DNA of 64,000 nucleotides from Flavobacterium sp. ACN6 (GTDB lineage: Bacteria > Bacteroidota > Bacteroidia > Flavobacteriales > Flavobacteriaceae). Below are positions 33,430 through 42,668 of this stretch, piece by piece (within the stretch, counting starts at the first letter, position 1; each line of letters opens with the position of its first letter). The notes beneath the pieces were generated by a model. It was not told where the DNA came from. It searched no databases and saw nothing but the letters and a program-made list of their open reading frames with translations. A program made the position numbers and the translations under genes. The DNA lies in NCBI RefSeq assembly GCF_002304005.1, contig NZ_MRCQ01000009.1, positions 164,060-228,059 of the forward strand, read 5' to 3'.

Positions 33430-35119
33430 TTGTTCTAATGTCTTTCAGCATAAGCTGTGTTGTAACATTTCCGTTCCACTCGTTTTCACCCAAACAATAA
33501 GCGAGCTGAAAAGGATTTTGATTTTTTACGATGTTTATTTTTTTTCCTAATCCAAAACCTATAGCACCAATTCCCTCAGAATTGTTTTGTTTTACCCAAA
33601 GTCTCAAATGTTCATCTTCAGCTCCTAAAGTTTTGCCGTATCCGGTATCTTTTACATCCGAAGTCATAAAAACCGGCGTCATATTCTGCGGGCCAAAAGG
33701 CTCGAATTGTTTTAAAATTCGGATAAGTTTTGGAGTAATATCGGAGAAGTTAATTTCGGCATCAATTTCTATTTCAGGAGTTCGCATTTCAGGCTGAATT
33801 GTTTCTTGTACACATTTTTCAAAAGCTTCTTTGAAAAGTGGATAATTTTCAGCTTTTAAAGTCATTCCTGCAGCGTACATATGTCCTCCAAATTGTTCTA
33901 AATGTTCTGCGCAGGCATCTAAGGCATTGTAAACATCAAAACCTTTTACAGATCGGGCAGAAGCCGCATATTTATCACCGCTTTTTGTAAAAACCAAAGT
34001 AGGGCGGTAATAAGTTTCAATTAATCTCGAAGCTACAATCCCGATCACGCCTTTGTGCCAGTCTTCCTGAAAAACAACCGTTGAAAAACGTTCTTCTTCT
34101 TTGTTTTCTAAAATCTGCTGAAAAGCTTCTTTTGTAATTTTTTTATCTAAATCTTTTCGGTCTGCATTGTATTGTTCAATTTCCGAAGCAAATTGCTGGG
34201 CCTGATCGAAATCAAATTCAGTCAATAATTCAACAGCATGATTTCCGTGTTTTATTCTTCCTGCCGCATTAATTCGGGGAGAAATGATAAAAACAACATC
34301 TGTAATATCTAAAACTTTCTTTTTTACTTGATGCACCAATGCTTTAATTCCAGGTCTTGGCTCGCTGTTTATTACTTTTAAACCAAAGTAAGCCAAAACT
34401 CTATTTTCACCTGTAATCGGCACAATATCTGCCGCGATTGCCGTAGCAACCAAATCCAGATACGGAACTAAATCTTCTATGGTTTCATTTCTATTTTGAC
34501 CTAAAGCCTGAATCAGTTTAAAACCGACACCGCAGCCACATAATTCATCATACGGATACGAGCAGTCTTCTCTTTTCGGGTCTAAAATCGCAACCGCATC
34601 AGGAAGAATATTGCCAGGTCTGTGGTGGTCACAAATAATAAAATCAATGTTTTTTTCTTTCGCGTAGGCGATATGATCAATGGACTTTATGCCGCAATCG
34701 AGAGCGATAATTAATGAAAATCCGTTGTCGTCGGCAAAGTCAATTCCTTTAAGAGAAATCCCGTAACCTTCGTCATAACGATCTGGAATGTAAGTGGCGA
34801 TATTTGGATAATGTGATTTTAAATAAGAGGAAACTAATGAAACCGCTGTCGTTCCATCAACATCATAATCTCCAAAAACTAAAATATTTTCCTGCCTTTC
34901 AATAGCCTGTTCAATTCTTGCAACGGCTTTGTCCATATCTTTCATGAGATAAGGATCATGCAAATGTTCTAATGAAGGGCGAAAGAAATTCTTAGCATCT
35001 TCAAAAGTTTCAATACCACGCTGAATCAAAAGTGTTGCTACAAAATCTTCTACATTTAAGGCCTGTGCCAAATGTTTGATTTTATCTTCAGAAGGTTTTG
35101 GTTTTAAGGTCCAACGCAT
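33416..35119 (-). CDS. recJ: Single-stranded-DNA exonuclease RecJ
   Basis: 567 residues. DHH-family 5'-3' exonuclease used in recombination and mismatch repair. Motifs: VFGDYDVDGTTAVSL near 82-96, ALDCGIKS near 136, ICDHHRPG near 158 and the DHHA1-like GQFGGHMYAAGMTL region near 405, here reading EQFGGHMYAAGMTL. The oligonucleotide-binding C-terminal domain follows. Leading gene of the operon with the MFS and hydrolase genes; functions look unrelated. Confidence 0.94.
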   Translation of the reverse strand: MRWTLKPKPSEDKIKHLAQALNVEDFVATLLIQRGIETFEDAKNFFRPSLEHLHDPYLMKDMDKAVARIEQAIERQENILVFGDYDVDGTTAVSLVSSYLKSHYPNIATYIPDRYDEGYGISLKGIDFADDNGFSLIIALDCGIKSIDHIAYAKEKNIDFIICDHHRPGNILPDAVAILDPKREDCSYPYDELCGCGVGFKLIQALGQNRNETIEDLVPYLDLVATAIAADIVPITGENRVLAYFGLKVINSEPRPGIKALVHQVKKKVLDITDVVFIISPRINAAGRIKHGNHAVELLTEFDFDQAQQFASEIEQYNADRKDLDKKITKEAFQQILENKEEERFSTVVFQEDWHKGVIGIVASRLIETYYRPTLVFTKSGDKYAASARSVKGFDVYNALDACAEHLEQFGGHMYAAGMTLKAENYPLFKEAFEKCVQETIQPEMRTPEIEIDAEINFSDITPKLIRILKQFEPFGPQNMTPVFMTSDVKDTGYGKTLGAEDEHLRLWVKQNNSEGIGAIGFGLGKKINIVKNQNPFQLAYCLGENEWNGNVTTQLMLKDIRTNGRD

Positions 35120-35124
35120 GGTTG

Positions 35125-35387
35125 ATTTTAGATTTTAGAGTGTAGATTTTAGATTGTTGATGTCTGAAATCGTTTAATTTGATTGGTAATTTTTTTTGCC
35201 ACGAATTGCACGAATTTTCACTAATTCAATTTGTGTTAATTTGAGTAATTAGTGGCAATCTTTAATCTGTTTTAATCTGCGAAATTTGTGGCAGAAATAC
35301 TTTTTTAAATTTTGTCAAAGCTTTTTGGGTATATAATATAGAGTGTAAATTTCAGAAATCTAAAATCTACACTCTAAAATCTAAAAT
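35125..35387. repeat. Nested palindromic element between recJ and hopJ
   Basis: A perfect 31-bp inverted repeat forms the outer arms (35125-35155 and 35357-35387). Inside is a second pairing between GCCACGAATTGCACGAATTT (35200) and the reverse sequence with GCGAAATTTGTGGCAG (35277-35293). It fills nearly the whole 269-bp spacer. A relative of the inner unit stands alone at 35754-35850. No open frame. See the finding. Confidence 0.8.
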
Positions 35388-35388
35388 A

Positions 35389-35733
35389 TTACTTCGCTTC
35401 CAAAGCATTGCCTTCAAACTGGATTCCGTCCCAGCCTAAGTTGATGAAATTTCTAATGTTTTGGTGGTTTGTTCCGTTTGGATCTTTTAAAACTTCTTCG
35501 AAATAAAAAGCTCCGAAACAGGCTAAAGTTTCTTCTTTACTTAAGTTTTGCAATTTGGCGAAAGAAAATAATTTACAAGAACCTGAATTTTCGCCTGCAG
35601 CGTTGTGTTGCGTTCCGTTTTGAAAAGCGGTTGGAGTAAAATTGTAATTTTCCTCGATTACTGCAATAGTTTCTGGGAATGTTATTTCTGTTGGAGTTTG
35701 TTTTACTTTTTCTAAAAAGGCTTGGATGCTCAT
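35389..35733 (-). CDS. HopJ-type family protein
   Basis: 114 residues of the HopJ family, named after a Pseudomonas effector but present in many free-living bacteria. The family block is clear: FQNGTQHNAAGENSGSCKLF near 39-58, FGAFYFEEVLKDPNGTNHQN near 72-91 and NFINLGWDGIQFEG at the end. No secretion system is in the window and there is no signal peptide, so a house-keeping cytosolic role is more likely than an effector role. The function is not known. Confidence 0.85.
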   Translation of the reverse strand: MSIQAFLEKVKQTPTEITFPETIAVIEENYNFTPTAFQNGTQHNAAGENSGSCKLFSFAKLQNLSKEETLACFGAFYFEEVLKDPNGTNHQNIRNFINLGWDGIQFEGNALEAK

Positions 35734-35753
35734 GATATGTTATTCGTTTTTTT

Positions 35754-35850
35754 GCCACGAATTTCACGAATTTTCACCAATTAAATTCGTGATAATTGGT
35801 GTAATTCGTTGCAAACATTTTTTAATATATTTTAATTTGTGAATTCGGGG
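35754..35850. repeat. GCCACGAATT-type repeat
   Basis: GCCACGAATTTCACGAATTT at 35754 and its partly inverted partner GTGAATTCGGGGCAAC at 35838-35853. Related to the core of the nested element on the other side of hopJ. Confidence 0.6.
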
Positions 35851-35856
35851 CAACTA

Positions 35857-36579
35857 TTATTCTTCGTCATCATCCTTAGAAAACTTACTTTTCTTAGGTT
35901 CTTTTATTATTGTTTTTCCAGCAACGACAACTACGATTTCTCCGCGTGGTGCTGTTTTTTCAAAGTGTGCTAAAACTTCTTTTGCAGTTCCGCGTACATT
36001 TTCTTCGTGTAATTTTGATAATTCTCTTGAAACGCAGACTTGTCTGTCTTCGCCAAAATACTGAATAAATTCGGCTAAAGTTTTGACTAATTTATGTGGT
36101 GAAACATACAAAATCATCGTTCTTGTTTCTTCGGCTAAAGCCAAAAAACGAGTCTGACGTCCTTTTTTATCAGGCAGAAAACCTTCGAAAATAAATTTGT
36201 CATTTGGTAATCCGCTGTTGACTAAAGCTGGAACGAAAGCCGTTGCGCCAGGCAGACATTCTACTTCAATTTTATTTTCAACACAGGCACGCGTCAATAA
36301 AAAACCAGGATCTGAAATTGCCGGAGTTCCTGCATCTGAAATTAAAGCGATAGTTTCGCCGGCTTTTAAACGCGCAATTAAGTTTTCGGTTGTTTTGTGT
36401 TCGTTGTGCATATGATGGCTGTGCATGTGTGTGCCAATTTCAAAATGCTTCAACAATTTTCCACTCGTTCTGGTGTCTTCGGCCAAAATCAAATCGACTT
36501 CTTTCAGAATGCGAATGGCACGAAAAGTCATGTCTTCAAGATTGCCAATAGGCGTTGGAACGATATATAATTTAGACAT
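35857..36579 (-). CDS. rsmI: 16S rRNA (cytidine-2'-O)-methyltransferase
   Basis: 240 residues of the tetrapyrrole-methylase fold. It methylates the 2'-OH of C1402 in 16S rRNA. Motifs: LYIVPTPIGNLEDMTFRAIRI split over 4-23, AEDTRTSGKLL near 35-45, ISDAGTPAISDPGFLL near 79-94 and GRQTRF near 140. A Lys/Glu-rich C-terminus (KEPKKSKFSKDDDEE) is unusual for the enzyme but common in Flavobacterium. 36 bp after the Glu-rich protein gene. Confidence 0.94.
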   Translation of the reverse strand: MSKLYIVPTPIGNLEDMTFRAIRILKEVDLILAEDTRTSGKLLKHFEIGTHMHSHHMHNEHKTTENLIARLKAGETIALISDAGTPAISDPGFLLTRACVENKIEVECLPGATAFVPALVNSGLPNDKFIFEGFLPDKKGRQTRFLALAEETRTMILYVSPHKLVKTLAEFIQYFGEDRQVCVSRELSKLHEENVRGTAKEVLAHFEKTAPRGEIVVVVAGKTIIKEPKKSKFSKDDDEE

Positions 36580-36615
36580 AATTTGTTATTAGTGAAATGT
36601 AAAAAGTGAAAAGGA

Positions 36616-37680
36616 TTATGAGAATTTCTTCTCTACAATTCCCAAGAAACGTTCTGCGTAATCGTCTTTTCCTTCCCAATTATTATAATCAGGTTTAACC
36701 ATGTTTTCAATAAATTCTTGTGCTTCACTATAAGAATCAAAGGTTAAAAGCTGATTTAAAACGCGGCTGTAGTCTTCTGTACTGTTTCCAAAAAGATTTT
36801 TAGTAAAAGCAATTCTGTCATTCAAATCAATATGAAAACCTTTTGCCATTTTTTCATTTAAACTTACCGCTTTTGGCTGTGTAGGAGTTTCAAGAATGGC
36901 TGTTTCTACTTTTTTCTCTTCTTTAAAATCAGTAATTGAAGGGGTTTTAGCCGGTGGAACTGCTTCAAAACTATCTACTTTTACAAACTGAGCGTCGGCA
37001 TAATTTACTCCAAAATCTTCAAAAAGAATGGTTGGTATACTCGAAGTTTCGATTTTTGGTTCCTCTTTTATTTCTTCTTTAATCTCTTCCGTTTCTAATT
37101 CAAACGCAGGTTTAAAATCTGGAATTGGTTTTAAATCACTTACAGTCGTAAACGAAAGTTCTTCTGGATTATTCTTTGATTCTTCTACTTCAGTTTCTTT
37201 TTCTGCTTCCAGTTCAATAATTTCAGAAACAACTGGCTCTTCTGTTCTTTCTACAACAGATTCAATAATTTCGGCAGTAATTGGTTCTGGTGTTTCTTCA
37301 ATAATAGATTCAGAAAATTCAGCAGCGATTGGTTCCTCTATTTCTTCTGCAATTGGTTCAGGAATTGCAGCAGTGATTTCTTCTGAAACTTCTGGTTCGT
37401 AAGATTCCTCAAGTTCAATTACAGCAGCAGGGCTTTCTGTCTCAGATGGAACAGGAACTATTTCCTCTTTATCAAAGATTGTTTCTAATTCTGAAGCAAT
37501 ATCGTGTTGACCAATTGTTGGTTTTGCAGCGTCAAAATTCTCTTCTACAAATTTCAATACCGCTAATTTCTCATATAATTTCTGAGTTTCAAGATACAAT
37601 TGATTGATATCGGATTTGTTTTTAAGTTTCAAAATTCGATGTGCAATGCTGATTAAATCGGCTTCCAATTTTTTTTTCAT
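36616..37680 (-). CDS. Glu/Pro-rich low-complexity protein with conserved ends
   Basis: 354 residues, no signal. The N-terminal 55 residues are helical with a leucine pattern (coiled-coil-like). Residues about 80-215 are a low-complexity acidic region built of PEPI, EEPIAAE and EPVVSEI units. The C-terminal 80 residues (FHIDLNDRIAFTKNLF onward, including YNNWEGKDDYAERFL) are a structured domain conserved in Flavobacteria. I do not know its function. It is probably a cytosolic scaffold with a disordered middle. It sits between rsmI and tdk, reading the same way as rsmI, 36 bp upstream. Confidence 0.75.
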   Translation of the reverse strand: MKKKLEADLISIAHRILKLKNKSDINQLYLETQKLYEKLAVLKFVEENFDAAKPTIGQHDIASELETIFDKEEIVPVPSETESPAAVIELEESYEPEVSEEITAAIPEPIAEEIEEPIAAEFSESIIEETPEPITAEIIESVVERTEEPVVSEIIELEAEKETEVEESKNNPEELSFTTVSDLKPIPDFKPAFELETEEIKEEIKEEPKIETSSIPTILFEDFGVNYADAQFVKVDSFEAVPPAKTPSITDFKEEKKVETAILETPTQPKAVSLNEKMAKGFHIDLNDRIAFTKNLFGNSTEDYSRVLNQLLTFDSYSEAQEFIENMVKPDYNNWEGKDDYAERFLGIVEKKFS

Positions 37681-37915
37681 AACTGTTGAAATTATAGTGA
37701 ATAAGGTATTTTAGTGTATTTAATGTCTGAATGTCTTTATTATGAAAGAAATCCAAAAGATATTTTTTTATTTCTGTTAATAAGCGTTCGCGAATCTCCG
37801 ATTTGATAAAAATTTTCTACTTTTGAAAAAATGTAAAACAGCACATTTTTACGTCGATTTATTACCAGTACAAAGTAATAAAAACTATTCATTTTTAAAG
37901 GCAGAAAAATACAAA

Positions 37916-38506
37916 ATGTTTCTCGAAAATACAGTAAATCACAAAGAACAATTTGGTTGGATTGAAGTTATTTGTGGATCAATGTTTTCGGGTAAAACCG
38001 AGGAATTAATCCGCAGATTAAAACGCGCTCAATTCGCCAAGCAAAAAGTCGAAATTTTCAAACCCGCAATCGATACCCGTTATCATGACGAAATGGTAGT
38101 GTCGCACGATGCTAATGAAATTCGTTCCACTCCAGTTCCCGCAGCTGCCAATATTTTAATTTTGGCACAAGGCTGTGATGTGATCGGTATTGACGAAGCT
38201 CAGTTTTTTGATGATGAAATTATTACGGTTTGTAATGATTTGGCCAATCAGGGAATCCGCGTAATTGTTGCCGGACTTGATATGGATTTTAAAGGAAACC
38301 CTTTCGGGCCTATGCCGGGACTTATGGCAACGGCAGAATATGTGACCAAAGTACACGCCGTTTGCACGAGAACTGGAAATTTGGCTAATTACAGTTTTAG
38401 AAAAACAGATAATGATAAATTGGTGATGCTTGGTGAAACAGAAGAATACGAGCCACTTAGCCGTGCAGCGTATTTTAATGCAATGAAGAAAATCCAAGAA
38501 AAATAA
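37916..38506 (+). CDS. tdk: Thymidine kinase
   Basis: 196 residues from ATG 37916; the upstream ORF extension (31 residues) lacks family likeness. Type II TK: P-loop GSMFSGKT at 21-28, catalytic Glu94 in GIDEAQFF, and the lasso/substrate region with [13 protein letters not shown] at 151-163. It phosphorylates thymidine. The structural zinc site is mostly missing: the usual CxxC near 150 reads CTRT, and the second Cys pair near 182 reads SRAA. Divergent from the Glu-rich gene. Confidence 0.92.
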   Translation: MFLENTVNHKEQFGWIEVICGSMFSGKTEELIRRLKRAQFAKQKVEIFKPAIDTRYHDEMVVSHDANEIRSTPVPAAANILILAQGCDVIGIDEAQFFDDEIITVCNDLANQGIRVIVAGLDMDFKGNPFGPMPGLMATAEYVTKVHAVCTRTGNLANYSFRKTDNDKLVMLGETEEYEPLSRAAYFNAMKKIQEK

Positions 38507-38536
38507 ATTTTAACTTTATTAAGAAGTGAAAGTAAA

Positions 38537-38956
38537 ATGAGAAAACAGAATATTTTATTATTAATTATAATTGGTGTTGCTTTAGCCTTAGCAGCTTTTT
38601 TTCAGTTTTATCTTTCTGAAAATGCAGATGAAGTAAATTCCGAGGTAACCGAATTAGTTGCCAAATACAATAAAAATTGCCCGCTTAATATTCAGGAAGG
38701 CATTCGTTTAGATAGTGTGACTTTGCCTGAGGAAAGAACTGTTCAGTATAATTTGACATTGTTGAATGTAGAAAAAGAAAAAGCAGAGATCAATGTAATT
38801 CACGACGAGATTCAAAAAAGTCTAATAAGTACCGCCAAATCAAATGAAGGGCTTCAGGTTTTTAGAGATAACGATTATACTTTGATTTACAGTTACAGCG
38901 ACAAAAAGAAAGCGTTTTTGTTTACTGTGAAAATATTGCCAGATCAATATAAATAA
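38537..38956 (+). CDS. Hypothetical single-span membrane protein
   Basis: 139 residues. An N-terminal membrane anchor (about 5-25: ILLLIIIGVALALAAFF) is followed by an external domain of about 110 residues with one Cys at about 52 (KNCPLNIQEGIRLDSV). The family is not recognised. The gene lies 31 bp after tdk and shares its transcript; a strong terminator follows. Confidence 0.65.
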   Translation: MRKQNILLLIIIGVALALAAFFQFYLSENADEVNSEVTELVAKYNKNCPLNIQEGIRLDSVTLPEERTVQYNLTLLNVEKEKAEINVIHDEIQKSLISTAKSNEGLQVFRDNDYTLIYSYSDKKKAFLFTVKILPDQYK

Positions 38957-38976
38957 TTAGAAGGTTCACATATAGC

Positions 38977-39009
38977 AAACCCTACAGGTTTTAAAAACCT
39001 GTAGGGTTT
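38977..39009 (+). terminator. Terminator/palindromic repeat after tdk group
   Basis: A 15-bp perfect stem (38977-38991 and 38995-39009) around an AAA-type loop then TTGTTGTTTTTAG. It closely resembles the palindrome at 39261, so it is a repeat family acting as terminator. Confidence 0.75.
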
Positions 39010-39260
39010 GTTGTTTTTAGATCTTTTAAAATAATATTCAGGATTTCAATTATATTCCATAGGAATATTTCAGCGGTAGAATCATAAATGGTTTTGTGTT
39101 GTGTCCTGCAGAGACACCTGATTTAACGGTAATTTATTTGTTCGATTAATCAAACGTTCCTACGGAACCAATATTTAACTATACATCAAATATTTTCTAC
39201 CAATGAGACATTCCGTAGGAATGAATCATATCTTGAAATAACTTAACTTCTTTAATGAAA
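39010..39260. repeat. Gene-free spacer with repeat remnants
   Basis: About 250 bp holding several units of TTCCTACGGAAC, CATAGGAAT and ATTCCGTAGGAATG type, each partly palindromic. They look like pieces of one or more short interspersed elements. No frame and no tRNA here. Confidence 0.5.
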
Positions 39261-39292
39261 AAACCTAACAGGTTTTAAAACCTGTTAGGTTT
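39261..39292. repeat. Perfect 16-bp palindrome
   Basis: AAACCTAACAGGTTTT at 39261-39276 and its exact complement at 39277-39292, with T-rich flanks on both sides. It can end the leftward rpoN transcript (stop at 39321) and perhaps others. Confidence 0.75.
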
Positions 39293-39320
39293 GGTATTTT
39301 GATATAAAGGCAGAGAAAAC

Positions 39321-40781
39321 CTAAATTTTCTTTCTCATTCTAGCAACTGGAATATCCAATTGTTCACGATATTTAGCAATAGTTCTTCTTGCAATTGGAT
39401 ATCCTTTTTCCTTCAGGATTTCAGCCAATTGATCGTCTGGAAGCGGTTTCTTTTTATCTTCTTCTTCAATTGTATTCTTAAGAATCTTTTTGATTTCTAA
39501 AGTCGAAACATCTTCGCCCTGATCATTTTTCATGGCTTCAGAGAAAAATTCTTTAATCAGTTTCGTTCCGTATGGTGTTTCAACATATTTACTGTTGGCA
39601 ACACGCGAAATCGTCGAAATATCCAAACCAACCATGTCCGCAATGTCTTTTAAGATCATTGGTTTTAATTTGGTTTCGTCACCGTCTAAGAAAAATTCTT
39701 CCTGATAATGCATAATCGCATTCATGGTTACAAAAAGCGTTTCCTGACGTTGTCTAATCGCATCGATAAACCATTTGGCTGAATCCAGTTTTTGTTTGAT
39801 AAACTGAACCGCATCCTTCTGCGCTGATGACTTATCACGAGAATCTTTATACGTCTGCATCATTTCCTGATAATCTTTAGAAACGTGCAGGGGAGGAGCA
39901 TTTCGTCCGTTTAGAGTCAATTCCAATTCTCCGTCAACAATTCTGATTGCAAAATCGGGAACCACATTTTCCGTTACTTTATTGTTTCCTGTAAAAGAAC
40001 CGCCCGGTTTTGGGTTTAATCTTTCAATTTCGTGAATCGCTTTTTTAAGCTGTTCGTTAGAAACACTGTATTTCTGTAATAATTTATCGTAATGTTTTTT
40101 CGTAAAAGCGTCAAACTGATTTTCGATAATATCAATCGCCAGATCAACATATTCTGTTGGCGTTTTATGCTTTAACTGCAATAGCAAACATTCCTGCAAG
40201 TCACGCGCTCCAACTCCCGAAGGTTCTAGTTCGTGAATCACCTGAAGCATTTTCTCGACCATTTTCTCATCGGTATAAATTCCCTGAGTAAAAGCCATGT
40301 CATCTACAATATCCGGAACGCTTCTGCGGATATAACCCATGTCGTCAATACTTCCAACAAGGAATTCAGCGATTTCGCGTTCTTCATCGTTTAAAATAAA
40401 AGTATTCAACTGATTGATTAAATCCTGATGAAAACTAATTGGCGAAGCAAAAGGCGTTTCACGTTCTTCGTCTTCACTGTAATTATTCACCTGAGTTTTA
40501 TAATCAGGTGTATCGTCGTCGCTTAGGTATTCGTCGATATTAATGTCATCTGCTTCGATTCTGTCAGATTCTGCATCATCATAATCGTCGTAGTCTTCAT
40601 TGGCGAATTCATCGGCTTCGTATTCGTCTTCTTTTCCAGCCTCAAGAGCCGGATTTTCGTTCATTTCTTCTAATAAACGTTGCTCAAAAGCTTGCGTAGG
40701 CAATTGAATTAACTTCATCAGCTGAATTTGCTGCGGAGATAATTTTTGTGATAATTTTAAATTTAAAAATTGCTTTAGCAT
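39321..40781 (-). CDS. rpoN: RNA polymerase sigma-54 factor
   Basis: 486 residues. Region I is Gln/Leu-rich at 8-48 (LSQKLSPQQIQLMKLIQLP), region II is acidic (about 50-115, with DDYDDAESDRIEADD), and region III has the RpoN core, the HTH near 385 and the RpoN box ARRTIAKYREQLDIP at about 465-479. It directs RNA polymerase to GG/GC promoters and needs an AAA+ activator such as the one at 14370. Acidic region II is long. The gene stands alone. Confidence 0.95.
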   Translation of the reverse strand: MLKQFLNLKLSQKLSPQQIQLMKLIQLPTQAFEQRLLEEMNENPALEAGKEDEYEADEFANEDYDDYDDAESDRIEADDINIDEYLSDDDTPDYKTQVNNYSEDEERETPFASPISFHQDLINQLNTFILNDEEREIAEFLVGSIDDMGYIRRSVPDIVDDMAFTQGIYTDEKMVEKMLQVIHELEPSGVGARDLQECLLLQLKHKTPTEYVDLAIDIIENQFDAFTKKHYDKLLQKYSVSNEQLKKAIHEIERLNPKPGGSFTGNNKVTENVVPDFAIRIVDGELELTLNGRNAPPLHVSKDYQEMMQTYKDSRDKSSAQKDAVQFIKQKLDSAKWFIDAIRQRQETLFVTMNAIMHYQEEFFLDGDETKLKPMILKDIADMVGLDISTISRVANSKYVETPYGTKLIKEFFSEAMKNDQGEDVSTLEIKKILKNTIEEEDKKKPLPDDQLAEILKEKGYPIARRTIAKYREQLDIPVARMRKKI

Positions 40782-40873
40782 TTATAATGTTTAATCGTTT
40801 ATTTGTTTAATCGTCAATTCGTTTCTTCGTGAAAATCGGTTAACCGAATGAACGATTAACCGATTAAACTATT

Positions 40874-42319
40874 TTAGAATTCCGCACTTCCAGGAGTTCT
40901 TGGGAAAGGAATTACGTCTCTAATGTTTGTCATACCTGTTACAAACAATACCAAACGCTCAAATCCTAAACCGAAACCTGCATGAGTTGCAGAACCAAAT
41001 CTTCTGGTGTCCAAATACCAGTATAATTCTTCTTCGTCGATATTTAAAGCTTTCATTTTCTCCACCAAAACGTCGTAACGCTCTTCTCTTTCAGAACCTC
41101 CAACGATTTCTCCAATTCCAGGGAAAAGGATATCCATTGCGCGAACTGTTTCTCTTCCTGGTTCTGTGTTGTCGTTCAAACGCATGTAAAACGCTTTAAT
41201 GTTTGCTGGGTAATCGTATAAAATTACCGGACATTTAAAGTGTTTTTCAACCAAGTAACGTTCGTGTTCAGATTGTAAATCTGCTCCCCATTCTGTAATA
41301 AGGTATTGGAATTTCTTTTTCTTATTTGGAGTTGAATCTCTCAAAATGTCAATTGCTTCCGTATAAGAAACACGTTTGAAGTTGTTCTCCAAAACGAAGT
41401 TTAATTTATCCAACAAAGCCATTTCGCTTCTTTCCGCCTGAGGTTTTGATTTTTCTTCTTCTAAAAGTCTTCCTTCCAAGAATTTCAAATCATCTCCACA
41501 ATTATCTAAAGCATATTTAATTACGTACTGAATAAAATCTTCAGCCAAATCCATGTTGTCGTCAAGGTCGTTGAAAGCAACTTCTGGCTCAATCATCCAA
41601 AACTCAGCAAGGTGACGAGAAGTGTTTGAATTCTCTGCTCTAAAAGTTGGTCCAAAAGTATAAATCTGTCCCAAAGCCATAGCAAAAGTTTCACCTTCTA
41701 ATTGTCCAGAAACCGTTAAGTTCGTATGTTTTCCAAAGAAATCTTTTTTGAAATCAATGTTTCCTTCTTCATTTTTTGGAAGATTATCCAATGGTAAAGA
41801 AGTTACCTGAAACATTTCTCCGGCACCTTCAGCATCAGCTCCCGTAATAATTGGCGTGTTTACATACACAAACCCTTTTTGTTGAAAATAGCTGTGAACT
41901 GCATACGATAATACCGAACGCACACGCATAATTGCCCCAAAAGCATTTGTACGTACACGTAAATGTGCATTTTCACGTAAAAACTCCAAAGAGTGTTTTT
42001 TCGGCTGCATTGGAAATTTCTCCGCATCAGAATCTCCAAGAATTTCAAGTTTGTTTACCTGAATTTCATATTTCTGACCCGCACCTTTACTTTCCACCAA
42101 AGTTCCAATTACAGAAACCGCAGCTCCAGTCGTGATTCTTTTTAAAGTTTCTTCAGGTGTATTTTCAAAATCAACAACACATTGTATATTATTAATGGTA
42201 GAACCGTCATTTAGCGCGATGAACTGATTATTTCTAAAAGTTCTCACCCATCCTTTTGCATTCACTTCCTGTAGCGTCGTCGTACTGTTTAATAAGTCTT
42301 TAACCTTTGTGTGTCTCAT
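40874..42319 (-). CDS. asnS: Asparaginyl-tRNA synthetase
   Basis: 481 residues. Class IIb synthetase: N-terminal OB-fold anticodon domain (about 15-110), then the catalytic core with motif 2 [21 protein letters not shown] near 235-255 and motif 3 [12 protein letters not shown] near 450-461. FPRTPGS at the C-terminus is typical of the Asn enzyme, which here distinguishes it from AspS. It charges tRNA-Asn. Confidence 0.96.
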   Translation of the reverse strand: MRHTKVKDLLNSTTTLQEVNAKGWVRTFRNNQFIALNDGSTINNIQCVVDFENTPEETLKRITTGAAVSVIGTLVESKGAGQKYEIQVNKLEILGDSDAEKFPMQPKKHSLEFLRENAHLRVRTNAFGAIMRVRSVLSYAVHSYFQQKGFVYVNTPIITGADAEGAGEMFQVTSLPLDNLPKNEEGNIDFKKDFFGKHTNLTVSGQLEGETFAMALGQIYTFGPTFRAENSNTSRHLAEFWMIEPEVAFNDLDDNMDLAEDFIQYVIKYALDNCGDDLKFLEGRLLEEEKSKPQAERSEMALLDKLNFVLENNFKRVSYTEAIDILRDSTPNKKKKFQYLITEWGADLQSEHERYLVEKHFKCPVILYDYPANIKAFYMRLNDNTEPGRETVRAMDILFPGIGEIVGGSEREERYDVLVEKMKALNIDEEELYWYLDTRRFGSATHAGFGLGFERLVLFVTGMTNIRDVIPFPRTPGSAEF

Positions 42320-42411
42320 TTTAATTTTAGATTTATAGATTGCTGATTTTACATTAAAATAAAACCAGTGTTTTTATATCGAATTGCAAATATAAACGAT
42401 AATAATTAATT

Positions 42412-42500
42412 TTTGAAGCTGTTTCCCGCTCTTCGCTGTATCTTTCTATTTTTAAAGAAAAAATAGAAAGGATGCCGCTTCGATCGGGGCTAGGGCACTC
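42412..42500. repeat. GAAGCGG-type repeat with internal hairpin
   Basis: The stretch from GCTGTTTCCCGCTCTTCG to ATCGGGGCTAGGGC has a hairpin TTTCTATTTTTAAAG/AAAAAATAGAAA in the middle. This element is common in Flavobacterium genomes between genes (family knowledge). An apparent 66-residue ORF at 42354-42554 arises from it and is not a gene. Confidence 0.6.
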
Positions 42501-42545
42501 GGTTTCAAAAGAAATAATTTTATTGAGATTTAGTATTTCTCTCAT

Positions 42546-42651
42546 TTTTGTCATTTCGACGAAGGAGAAATCTCAGCAAGTAGCTCCGTCTAGTATTTCC
42601 TAGCTTTGCGGAATATGTTGCGGAGATTTCTCCTTCGTCGAAATGACAAAA
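42546..42651. repeat. 29-bp perfect inverted repeat, MITE-like
   Basis: Left arm 42546-42574 and right arm 42623-42651 are exact complements over 29 bp (core TCATTTCGACGAAGGAGAA), separated by 48 bp. A single half-site lies at 23630. The layout is that of a small non-autonomous palindromic element. Confidence 0.85.
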
Positions 42652-42668
42652 TGGTTTTATTCCTTATG

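Noticed and set aside
35389..35733. HopJ as evidence of a type III secretion effector
   Set aside because: The name comes from one family member; there is no secretion system, chaperone or signal here.
39010..39260. Regularly spaced repeats as a CRISPR array
   Set aside because: Units differ in sequence and spacing, and no cas gene is near.
42354..42554. 66-residue reverse-strand ORF
   Set aside because: It lies wholly in the GAAGCGG repeat and palindrome zone, has no start signal and its sequence is the translation typical of this repeat in many genomes.
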